Of a stretch of DNA of 64,000 bases, positions 18,106 through 24,892 are shown piece after piece. The position numbers and the translations under genes were made by a program. The stretch covers positions 1 through 64,000 of the forward strand of contig JBBRQD010000009.1 in the NCBI GenBank assembly GCA_038227045.1, written 5' to 3'. The notes beneath the pieces are model-generated. The model searched no databases. It was not told the origin of the DNA and was given only the letters and a program-made list of their open reading frames with translations. This DNA is from JANXLS01 sp038227045. Lineage in GTDB: Bacteria > Planctomycetota > SZUA-567 > H5-PLA8. The first letter of the stretch is position 1; the number at the start of each line of letters is the position of its first letter.

Positions 18106-18269
18106 AGAGCAACCGGACAAAACCCGCGTGCCGAGATTTCGAGCGCGACAGGTTCGGATGCGAGGCGCAGCGAAAAAGACGTATTGGGAAGATACGTCGT
18201 TTCGATGCAACGAAGCAGACGGGCCTGTCCCGCCGAAATATCGGTGCGTGGGTTTTGTTCGGTTGCTCT
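18106..18269. repeat. Long imperfect palindrome, 80-bp arms
   Basis: The sequence from 18106 (AGAGCAACCGGACAAAACCC) to 18186 pairs with 18191-18269. The outer 45 bp are about 85% complementary. The centre is a perfect 7-bp hairpin, GACGTAT-TGGGAAG-ATACGTC. It begins exactly at the stop codon of the minus-strand arfB gene and fills most of the 315-bp spacer to the isomerase gene. It could act as an arfB terminator or be a miniature mobile element; no gene is seen here. Confidence 0.8.
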
Positions 18270-18715
18270 TAATAATCGTCGGAGCGGCGTTGCGCTTTAA
18301 TGCGGCTGTGAGCCTTCTTGGAATCCAATCGCCGTTCGCGGCTGCCCGCGGAAGGGCGCGTCTTGCGCCGGACCTTCGGTTCTTTCATCGCGGCTTCGAC
18401 AAACGCGCGCAGTTTTTCCATGCAGGCCATGCGATTGGCGTATTGCGATCGCTCGGCATCGGCCACGATCAGCAGATCGCCATCGACGGTCATGCGATTC
18501 TGCTGCGCGGTCTTGAGCCGATGGACAGCCGCGCCGGACATGCCAACCAGCGCTTCCGGGCGCACGCGCAATTCCGCCTTCGAATTGACCTTGTTGACAT
18601 TCTGCCCGCCCGGCCCGCCGGAGCGCGCAAAATGCAAACGCAAATCGTCCGGCCGTGCACTCACGCCCGCCGCAATGGCGACTGATGACGAAGGTGGAGG
18701 CGCGGGATCTTCCAT
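18269..18715 (-). CDS. arfB: ArfB/YaeJ-type peptidyl-tRNA hydrolase (ribosome rescue)
   Basis: 148-149 residues. The catalytic GGQ motif lies at residues 36-38 in SGGPGGQNVNKVNSKAELR, the hallmark of class I release-factor domain 3. The protein lacks codon-recognition domains and has a basic tail (KVRRKTRPSAGSRERRLDSKKAHSRIKAQRRSDDY) of the kind ArfB uses to enter the empty mRNA channel. It therefore probably frees stalled ribosomes on non-stop mRNAs. The ATG at 18715 gives the family's usual length; an ATG at 18742 is possible, and neither has a good Shine-Dalgarno. It is divergent from fbp. Confidence 0.88.
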   Translation of the reverse strand: MEDPAPPPSSSVAIAAGVSARPDDLRLHFARSGGPGGQNVNKVNSKAELRVRPEALVGMSGAAVHRLKTAQQNRMTVDGDLLIVADAERSQYANRMACMEKLRAFVEAAMKEPKVRRKTRPSAGSRERRLDSKKAHSRIKAQRRSDDY

Positions 18716-18764
18716 GCGCACACTATAGCTGAAACAAATCATTTTCCATTTCACATTTTCTACA

Positions 18765-18803
18765 CTTCCTCTGCGCGCCTCTGCGCCCTCTGCGCGGTTA
18801 AAA
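18765..18803. repeat. Dispersed 'CTCTGCGCGCCTCTGCG' family repeat
   Basis: A C/T/G-rich unit of the same family as that at 16963-16996, located in the divergent arfB/fbp spacer, ending in GCGGTTAAAA. Confidence 0.6.
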
Positions 18804-18873
18804 ATCCAATTTGGGTTTCGCCAACCCACATCGATTTGAGTAAGATGCCCGTCCCCAAAAGGAGACGCCCACC

Positions 18874-20814
18874 ATGACTGAATCCACGGCCATTCCGCGC
18901 GAACTCGCCGGTCTGCGCATGCTCGCGAGGCAGTTCCCGAATGTCGATTCCACGCTCGCGGAGATCGCCCGCCTTTCAGCCGAATTGACTCTCCCCAAAG
19001 GCACCGTGCACGTCATCAGCGACGTTCACGGCGAAGCCAAAAAACTGCGCCATATCATCAACAACGCGTCGGGCACGCTGCGCCCACTGGCCGAGAGCCT
19101 CTTCGCCGGGCGCATGGACGCGAAACAGTTTCAGGATTTCCTCAACCTCGTTTTTTATCCGCATGAATTCAGCGAACGGCTCGAGGCCAGCTTGAGCGAT
19201 CCGCAGGCGCTCTGCCTGTTCGCGCAACGCGTGCTGTCCGACATGTTCGAAGTGCTGCGCGTGCTCTGCCGGCGCTATCCGATGAATTACGCCGTCGCCG
19301 TTTTCCCCGTGGAATACCGCGATCTGTTCATTGAAATCCTGCACCAGCCGAGCATGGACCACGGACAGGAATACATCGCCGCGGTCGTCGAAGACATGAC
19401 GCGCCGCGGCCGCGTGATGCAGTTGATTCAACACACTTCGCGCGCGATTCGCAAACTCGCGGTCAGCGAAATCGTGCTCGACGGCGATTGCTGGGACCGC
19501 GGCCCGCGCGGCGATCTCGTCGTCGATTATTTGATGAAGCAACTGCGCGTCGCGTTCGTCTGGGGCAATCACGACACCGCCTGGTTCGGCGCCGCGCTGG
19601 GACACGACGCGCTGATCGCCCACGTGCTGCGCCTGTCGCTGCGCTACCGCCGCCTGTCGCAGTTGGAAGAAGGTTACGGGATCACGCTTCAGCCGCTCGA
19701 ACACCTCGTTCGCACCGTGTACGGCGACGACCCGGCGGCGAGCTTTGCGCTGAAAGGCACCGGCTTGCGCGACACGGTGACGATGCAGCGGATGCAGAAA
19801 GCCGCCGCGATCATGCAGTTCAAGCTCGAAGGCCAGATGATCGCGCGCAATCCGGAATGGGAGATGGACCACCGCCGGTTGATGCACCACATCGATCTCA
19901 AAGCCGGTACGATTGAAATCGACGGCACGAATTACCCTTTGAAAGACACACATTGGCCGACCGTCGATCCATCAAATCCTTACGAACTGTCCGACGACGA
20001 AAAGAAGTGCATGGCGCGCATCCGCGAATCGTTCCTGCGGAGCGAGAAACTCACCGGCCACGTCACGCACATGATCTCCAATGGAAGCATGTACGTCACG
20101 CGCGACGACCACCTGATTTTCCACGGCTGCGTGCCGGTCGACGAACAAGGCAAGTTCCTGCCAATGACCGTCGATGGCCAGCCCTACACCGGCCGCGCGC
20201 TCTTCGAAGCCATCGAACGCGTCGTCTCGCGAGTGCCGGAGAAAAAGGCGCTCAAGGATCTCGACCTGCTCTGGTATCTCTGGAGCGGCCCGCGCTCGCC
20301 GCTCTTCGGCAAAGACCGCATCACGACGCTCGAATCCTCGTTGATCGAAGACAAGGCGACCCATCACGAAACCAAGAATCCGTACTTCAGGCTGATCCAC
20401 GAAAAAGGATTCTGCGACACGATACTCGCCGAATTCGGGATGAACACGGAGCGCGGCCTGATCGTCAACGGGCACGTCCCGGTCAAAGTCGAAAAAGGCG
20501 AAGATCCCGTCAAGCGCAGCGGCAAGGCCATCACCATCGACGGCGCATTCTCCGAAGCCTACGGCGATCACGGTTACACGCTGGTGCTGGAAGCGGGCCA
20601 AACCTATCTGGCCGAACACAGCCATTTCGAATCGGTCGAAGCCGCGCTGCGCGACGGAGTGGACATCATCCCCAAAATAACCGCGATCCGAAAATGGGAG
20701 CGCCCGCGCCGTGTGGCGGACACCGAACGCGGCTTGCTGATTCGCGCGGAGATCGAATTGCTGGAGAAATTGGCCGACGCCTATCAGTTGAACGCATTGC
20801 GGGAAATACGCTGA
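18874..20814 (+). CDS. fbp: Fructose-1,6-bisphosphatase class III
   Basis: 646 residues, the length typical of class III (Firmicutes-type) FBPases. It dephosphorylates fructose 1,6-bisphosphate in gluconeogenesis. Metallophosphatase signatures are present in order: HVISDVHGEAKKL, IVLDGDCWDRGPRGDLV, VWGNHDTAWFGAALG and the distal GHVPVKVEKGEDPVKRSGKAITIDGAFS. The start is supported by AGGAGA 8-9 nt upstream of the ATG. The SGNH gene follows 25 nt downstream and is probably in the same transcript. Confidence 0.95.
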   Translation: MTESTAIPRELAGLRMLARQFPNVDSTLAEIARLSAELTLPKGTVHVISDVHGEAKKLRHIINNASGTLRPLAESLFAGRMDAKQFQDFLNLVFYPHEFSERLEASLSDPQALCLFAQRVLSDMFEVLRVLCRRYPMNYAVAVFPVEYRDLFIEILHQPSMDHGQEYIAAVVEDMTRRGRVMQLIQHTSRAIRKLAVSEIVLDGDCWDRGPRGDLVVDYLMKQLRVAFVWGNHDTAWFGAALGHDALIAHVLRLSLRYRRLSQLEEGYGITLQPLEHLVRTVYGDDPAASFALKGTGLRDTVTMQRMQKAAAIMQFKLEGQMIARNPEWEMDHRRLMHHIDLKAGTIEIDGTNYPLKDTHWPTVDPSNPYELSDDEKKCMARIRESFLRSEKLTGHVTHMISNGSMYVTRDDHLIFHGCVPVDEQGKFLPMTVDGQPYTGRALFEAIERVVSRVPEKKALKDLDLLWYLWSGPRSPLFGKDRITTLESSLIEDKATHHETKNPYFRLIHEKGFCDTILAEFGMNTERGLIVNGHVPVKVEKGEDPVKRSGKAITIDGAFSEAYGDHGYTLVLEAGQTYLAEHSHFESVEAALRDGVDIIPKITAIRKWERPRRVADTERGLLIRAEIELLEKLADAYQLNALREIR

Positions 20815-20839
20815 ATCGAATCAATCGAGGGAAATCGTC

Positions 20840-21562
20840 ATGCGGACCGAGTTGAATGCGTGGATGGCGGGATGGGCGTGCATGGTAGCCCTGTCCGCGC
20901 ACACGGGCGAACCTGGCAAACCAGAGGCACCGGACAACGGCTTGGTGGTAATTAATAAAGGAATAACGGGCGTAAACAGCACGTCGCTCCGGGATGCCTT
21001 CGAACGCGATGTGCTCAATGCCAAACCCGACATGGTGCTCATCTATATTGGCATCAACGATTCGCTCAACAATGGTTTTTTCGTTCCGCTCGACAAGTAT
21101 ATCGAAAACGTAAATTCAATGATTGAACGGGCGCAAGCCGCCGGAATCAAGCCGGTCGTCTGCACAATTCATCATCTGGATTTAACGAAAACGAATCTGT
21201 TCGGACGCCGCGAACCGTTTCCCGACGAAACTCCCGGCGAACGAGTCGACCGCTACAATGCCGCGATTCGAAAACTGGCCGCCGACCGCAAAATCCCGGT
21301 CGCCGATTTCGAAGCCGCCACCGCCAAGTTGAAAAAAGAAGAATTTCTAAGTTCCGACGGGTGCCATCTGATTCCGGCCGGCAATCAACTCCTGGCCAAA
21401 ACATTCTTCGGCATCATCGCCCCCTCGCTCAAGGGCGGTGAGAAGATCGTCTGCATCGGAGACAGCATTACCTTCGGCTACCAGAACCCCGGCGCGGGCA
21501 CATCCACGGGCGAAACATATCCAGCCAAATTAAAACAACAGCCAATCCCCTCCAAAAAGTAG
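20840..21562 (+). CDS. Secreted SGNH hydrolase with circularly permuted catalytic blocks
   Basis: 240 residues; GAGGG lies 9 nt before the ATG and the N-terminus looks like a weak signal peptide (WMAGWACMVALSAHT). The sequence reads block II first (NKGITGVNS, oxyanion Gly44), then block III (YIGINDSL, Asn73), then block V (DGCHLIPAGN, Asp173 and His176). Block I, with the nucleophile, comes last (VCIGDSITFGY, Ser209). Ordinary SGNH enzymes run I-II-III-V. The segment after block I (GETYPAKLKQQ) is what normally leads into block II, so the order fits a circular permutation and not a random fusion. All catalytic residues seem present. Substrate unknown; acyl esters are the family norm. Confidence 0.8.
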   Translation: MRTELNAWMAGWACMVALSAHTGEPGKPEAPDNGLVVINKGITGVNSTSLRDAFERDVLNAKPDMVLIYIGINDSLNNGFFVPLDKYIENVNSMIERAQAAGIKPVVCTIHHLDLTKTNLFGRREPFPDETPGERVDRYNAAIRKLAADRKIPVADFEAATAKLKKEEFLSSDGCHLIPAGNQLLAKTFFGIIAPSLKGGEKIVCIGDSITFGYQNPGAGTSTGETYPAKLKQQPIPSKK

Positions 21563-21598
21563 GAGGGAGCCATCGAACACAGTTTGAGCAGTATTATT

Positions 21599-21646
21599 GG
21601 GTGCCACTGGTAGACATGTACCCATGTCTACCAGTGCGAATCGGAA
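21599..21646. repeat. GGGTGCCACTGGTAG-family palindromic repeat, third copy
   Basis: The same unit as at 16738-16784 and 16867-16914. This copy has a perfect 13-bp stem, ACTGGTAGACATG / CATGTCTACCAGT, around the loop TACC. The shared sequence extends upstream (TTGAGCAGTA) and downstream (GAATCGGAAA). Confidence 0.8.
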
Positions 21647-21677
21647 ACGCCCGTCTGAATTTCAAAACGGTCACGGC

Positions 21678-22832
21678 CTACGGTATCGCCATCACCAATC
21701 GCAACCCCACATTCTTTTCATGAACCGCGGCGTTATTGCTTCCGCGATGGGCCGATTGGCAGCGCTCTGACGGATCCTGCCATGATCCTCCGCGCGTGAC
21801 GCGTTCCTCCACATTCAGCGATTTGTCGAAGTGATCCATGCACCACTGCCGCACGTTCCCGTGCATATCGTAAAGTCCGAATGCGTTCGGCTCTTTCTCT
21901 CCAACTGGGTGCGTGGTCTTGCCGCTGTTCCCTTCGTACCACGCGGCGCGATTCAAATCGGCCTCCGTGTCGCCCGAATAAAAAAGCGTGCGCGTTCCGG
22001 CCCGGCACGCAAACTCCCATTGCTCCTCGGTCGGCAACTCCAGCACCGGCTCGCTCTGCCCGTTTGCCTTGAGCAACTCGCCCGCCTTTTTGCAATAGTC
22101 GCGCGCGTTGTACCACGTCACGCGCTCCACTGGATTTTGGCCCCCTTTGAACCAGCCCGCGTTGCGTCCAACAACCGCCTCATACTGCTCCTGAGTAACG
22201 GAATATTTTCCCATATAAAACGGACGCGCTAGTGCGACGTTGCGCGCCGGCCGTTCGTTTTCATGCGTGAGAAAATACTCCTTCTGCGCATCGCTCCAGC
22301 GCGCATCTTCGACGAGCGCCAGCCGCACGCGCGCGATTCCGCCCATGACCAGCCCCCAGGCCAGCGTCATTGCCAGCAATCCGCGCAGCGAAAACGATAC
22401 CTTGCCCTTTCGAAACGCATTGATCGCCAAAGCAATAATCAGCGCAGCCACCGCGACGCAACCGCATACGAGAAGCAAGAGTGCGCCATCAAATGTAATG
22501 TCAGAATGCGCCGGACCCTCCGAACCCATCCTGAATTTTCCGGCGGGAATCAGCACAAAATCCATCTGAACTTTATCGCTGAGTTTCAATTGCCGGGTCG
22601 GCGGCAGATGCGCGCGCTTCGCGTAGTTCTCGACAGTCTCTCGCCCGTCCCAGAAGGGATAGGAATGAGCATCTTCAACCGCGACAATTCCGGCGCTGTT
22701 TAGAAATAGCAAAGCGACAAGAAGCATCTCCCTGGCGTTGCGCACTGGCCGAAATTCGGACGGCTCAGGATCGGCTTCTTCTCGCGTCGCGCCCCCCCTT
22801 TGCATCGCAAATTCAGTAATACGTATCCACAT
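21678..22832 (-). CDS. SUMF1/FGE-like protein with a membrane hairpin inserted in the domain
   Basis: 384 residues. The SUMF1-like fold starts with FVLIPAGKFRMGSEGP (residues 92-107). Its usual continuation PFYMGKYSVTQEQYEAVVG appears only at residues 204-222. Between them are two hydrophobic helices (about 115-139 and 149-167) joined by RKGKVSFS. The rest is canonical: NPVERVTWYNARDYCKKA, LPTEEQWEFACRAGT, GLYDMHGNVRQWCMDHF, RGGSW. The position of the first catalytic cysteine of true formylglycine-generating enzymes is not Cys (GGSWQDPSERC), so sulfatase activation is unlikely. An N-terminal hydrophobic segment (MLLVALLFLNSAGIVAV, from residue 36) may be the real start as a signal peptide at 22727. 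Confidence 0.8.
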   Translation of the reverse strand: MWIRITEFAMQRGGATREEADPEPSEFRPVRNAREMLLVALLFLNSAGIVAVEDAHSYPFWDGRETVENYAKRAHLPPTRQLKLSDKVQMDFVLIPAGKFRMGSEGPAHSDITFDGALLLLVCGCVAVAALIIALAINAFRKGKVSFSLRGLLAMTLAWGLVMGGIARVRLALVEDARWSDAQKEYFLTHENERPARNVALARPFYMGKYSVTQEQYEAVVGRNAGWFKGGQNPVERVTWYNARDYCKKAGELLKANGQSEPVLELPTEEQWEFACRAGTRTLFYSGDTEADLNRAAWYEGNSGKTTHPVGEKEPNAFGLYDMHGNVRQWCMDHFDKSLNVEERVTRGGSWQDPSERCQSAHRGSNNAAVHEKNVGLRLVMAIP

Positions 22833-22940
22833 TCAATCAGCGCCCTGACAACCCAAAAACATTCCGCGAATATCCGCGCAAATCCGCATTATCCGCAGTT
22901 AAAAAGCCGTTGCCGTTAGCTGTTTCAGCGGCAGACGATT

Positions 22941-23831
22941 TCACTTAATCGTAGCCTTCCCCGGATCGCTCTTAACCCACGCCGTATACCACAAATCGGC
23001 GGTCAATTTCGCGGCGATGCGCGTGCGCTCCAAGACAAACGCCTTGGCCTTTTCCGGCACTTTGTCGAAGCCACCGGCCGCATCCAGTTCATAGCATTCA
23101 TCGACGCGTGTGTGTGATTCGTTCATCGTTCGCTCGATAAGTTCCCACACACTTTTATGGTGCACAGCCGTTTGTTTCTCGGCCAGCATCTCCGCCGTAA
23201 AACCATTTTTCTCGGGGAATGCGTCTAGCCGCGCGTGAATGCCCTTCTGGATCGTCTGGCTATTTTCGCCCGGTTTCCCATCGAAATTCACCGTCGTGTG
23301 CAGCGGCATCGCGAGGTCGCCGCAGTAATGCGCGAGCCATCCGGCATACACAATCGCGCGGTGCTTTGCGCCCGCCGATTCCGGGTAAATGCGCACCTGC
23401 CGAAACGCCAGCGTGAGGCGCTCATAGCCTTCTTCGATCGCGTAAGGCAGCGTGCCGCCTTTGCCGATGTCGATGTGTTTCGTCACGTAATGCGTCAGCG
23501 CTTCGAAACGGTGGCGGGGAATGGGCTTGCCGTCGAAGTGTTCGAGGTCGATGAAATGTTCGGGCTGTTCGCTGGCGCGCAACCGCGGCGCCGTCTGGCT
23601 CTTCCACTCGTCAGGCTCGACGGACATTTCAGCGAGTTCCTCCGTCGCGTTGCGGAAGAATTCGGGCACGTCCTCGGGGAGCATCTTGACGGCGGCGGCG
23701 GTGCAGACTTTGTGCCCGCCGCTCCACCACGCCAGCGCGGAACGCTGAAACGCAATCATCGTTGCGGCACTCAATGCCAAAACGCACGCGATCAATGCAA
23801 ACGGGCGGCGCGAAGTGTCGAGACATGGCAT
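22941..23831 (-). CDS. Secreted S1/P1-type nuclease
   Basis: 296 residues from the ATG at 23831, which has GGAGGAG about 10 nt upstream and a signal peptide ending ALA. Cleavage there would expose Trp35 as the mature N-terminus (WWSGGHKV), as required for zinc binding in S1/P1 nucleases and phospholipase C. Further zinc ligands are visible in HFIDLEHF, ALTHYVTKHID and the hallmark HYCGDLAMPLHTT...GIHARLD. The enzyme would degrade single-stranded nucleic acid outside the cytoplasm. It follows infC on the same strand with a 99-nt gap, where rpmI/rplT would be expected in most bacteria. Confidence 0.85.
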   Translation of the reverse strand: MPCLDTSRRPFALIACVLALSAATMIAFQRSALAWWSGGHKVCTAAAVKMLPEDVPEFFRNATEELAEMSVEPDEWKSQTAPRLRASEQPEHFIDLEHFDGKPIPRHRFEALTHYVTKHIDIGKGGTLPYAIEEGYERLTLAFRQVRIYPESAGAKHRAIVYAGWLAHYCGDLAMPLHTTVNFDGKPGENSQTIQKGIHARLDAFPEKNGFTAEMLAEKQTAVHHKSVWELIERTMNESHTRVDECYELDAAGGFDKVPEKAKAFVLERTRIAAKLTADLWYTAWVKSDPGKATIK

Positions 23832-23930
23832 GGCCGTGCTCCTCCTGATTGCCAAGCGCGGCAAATGACCTGATGCCGGCGAGCGTCCCGAGCTGCTCGC
23901 GAATGCAAATTGTCCCCAGTGCGGCGAACG

Positions 23931-24734
23931 CTATGCTTTCGCGGCCACCGGCGTCTTGGGTGCGGCCGGTTTCGGCGCAACGGGAGCTGGCTTGGGCGCG
24001 GCGGCCACAGGCACGGGCGTCGGAACCGGAACCGTGGGCTTTGGAGCGGGTGTTGGCGCGACGGCCACAGGTGCGGGCACCGGCGCTGGAACCACAGGTT
24101 TCGGAGCGGGTGCTGGCGCGGCAGCGACAGGTGCCGTCACCGCAGGCGGCGCAACCACTGGTTTCGGTGCGGCTGGCGGCGCGGCGGGCGCATGTTTCTG
24201 CTTTTCCGCCGGCTTGTTCTCGATGGCCTGCTTCGGCGCGAGAATCAATCCGACGCGCTTGCCTTCGCGGAACGGAGGGCGTTCGACTTTTGCGCAATCG
24301 CCCATCTGCGTGACGACGCCTTTGAGAATCTGTTCGCCTAGGCTTTGATGCGCAATTTCGCGGCCCTTGTAAATCATCGTGAACTGCACGCGATGGCCTT
24401 CTTCGATGAATTCTTTGGCGTGCATGACCTTGATTCCCAAATCGTGCGGTCCGATTTTGAAACTCAGGCGCACTTCTTTAAGATCGTGGGCATGGGCCTT
24501 CTTGCGGGCCTTCTGCTCTTTTTTCTGCTCGTGATAAATGTGCTTGCCGTAATCCATGATGCGGCACACGGGCGGTTCGGCTTTCGGCGCAACTTCGACC
24601 AGATCGAGTTCAACTTCCAGCGCCTTGGCACGCCCCTGATCGCCTGTCATGACTCCCAGTTGATCGCCGGTCGATCCGATGACACGGACCGTCTTGGCCT
24701 TGATCTCGTGGTTGATGCGAAGTCTCTCTGTGAT
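23931..24734 (-). CDS. infC: Translation initiation factor IF-3, ATC start, long Pro/Ala-rich tail
   Basis: 267 residues when read from the ATC codon at 24734-24732. This start gives TERLRINHEIKAKTVRVIGSTGDQLGVM, the standard IF-3 N-terminus, and is preceded by AAAGGAG with a 7-nt spacer. An in-phase ATG exists only at 24650, 28 codons inside the N-domain, so it is rejected. Rare AUU/AUC starts on infC are known to allow autoregulation by IF-3. The linker (EQKKEQKARKKAHAHDLKEVRL) and C-domain (FIEEGHRVQFTMIYKGREIAHQ) are conserved. After the core, about 90 residues consist almost only of Pro, Ala, Val, Lys and Thr, which is not part of normal IF-3. It lies downstream of thrS. Confidence 0.93.
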   Translation of the reverse strand: MTERLRINHEIKAKTVRVIGSTGDQLGVMTGDQGRAKALEVELDLVEVAPKAEPPVCRIMDYGKHIYHEQKKEQKARKKAHAHDLKEVRLSFKIGPHDLGIKVMHAKEFIEEGHRVQFTMIYKGREIAHQSLGEQILKGVVTQMGDCAKVERPPFREGKRVGLILAPKQAIENKPAEKQKHAPAAPPAAPKPVVAPPAVTAPVAAAPAPAPKPVVPAPVPAPVAVAPTPAPKPTVPVPTPVPVAAAPKPAPVAPKPAAPKTPVAAKA

Positions 24735-24816
24735 GGCATTTCTCCTTTACGTTCGGGTTTCAAGTTCCAGGTTCCAGGTTTCAGGTTCTCTGAATACCTC
24801 GACCTGCTCCAATTAC

Positions 24817-24891
24817 GTTCGTAGTTCCGCCTTCAGGCGGTTCGGCGCCAAAGGCGCCAAACGAAGACCGCCTAAAGGCGGAACTACGAAC
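24817..24891. repeat. Inverted-repeat element, GTAGTTCCGCCTTCAGGCGG family
   Basis: 25-bp arms at 24817-24841 and 24867-24891 match with one mismatch. The loop holds a second perfect hairpin (GGCGCC AAA GGCGCC). The element starts one base after the thrS stop codon and lies between thrS and infC, so it can act as a terminator or attenuator between them. Confidence 0.85.
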
Positions 24892-24892
24892 A

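Noticed and set aside
16738..21646. The three GGGTGCC palindromes as a CRISPR array
   Set aside because: Units are few, far apart and in both orientations, with no regular spacers or cas genes.
21678..22832. SUMF1-like protein as the maturase for the sulfatase at 32393
   Set aside because: The position of the first catalytic cysteine of formylglycine-generating enzymes is not Cys and the domain is interrupted by membrane helices.
23956..24348. Plus-strand Gly/Ala/Thr-rich frame resembling a PE-PGRS or collagen-like protein
   Set aside because: It is the antisense of the Pro/Ala-coding tail of infC; it has no ribosome-binding site and the composition follows directly from the opposite strand.
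24648..24650. ATG as the infC start
   Set aside because: It would remove 28 codons of conserved IF-3 N-domain; the ATC at 24734 has a good ribosome-binding site and restores the domain.
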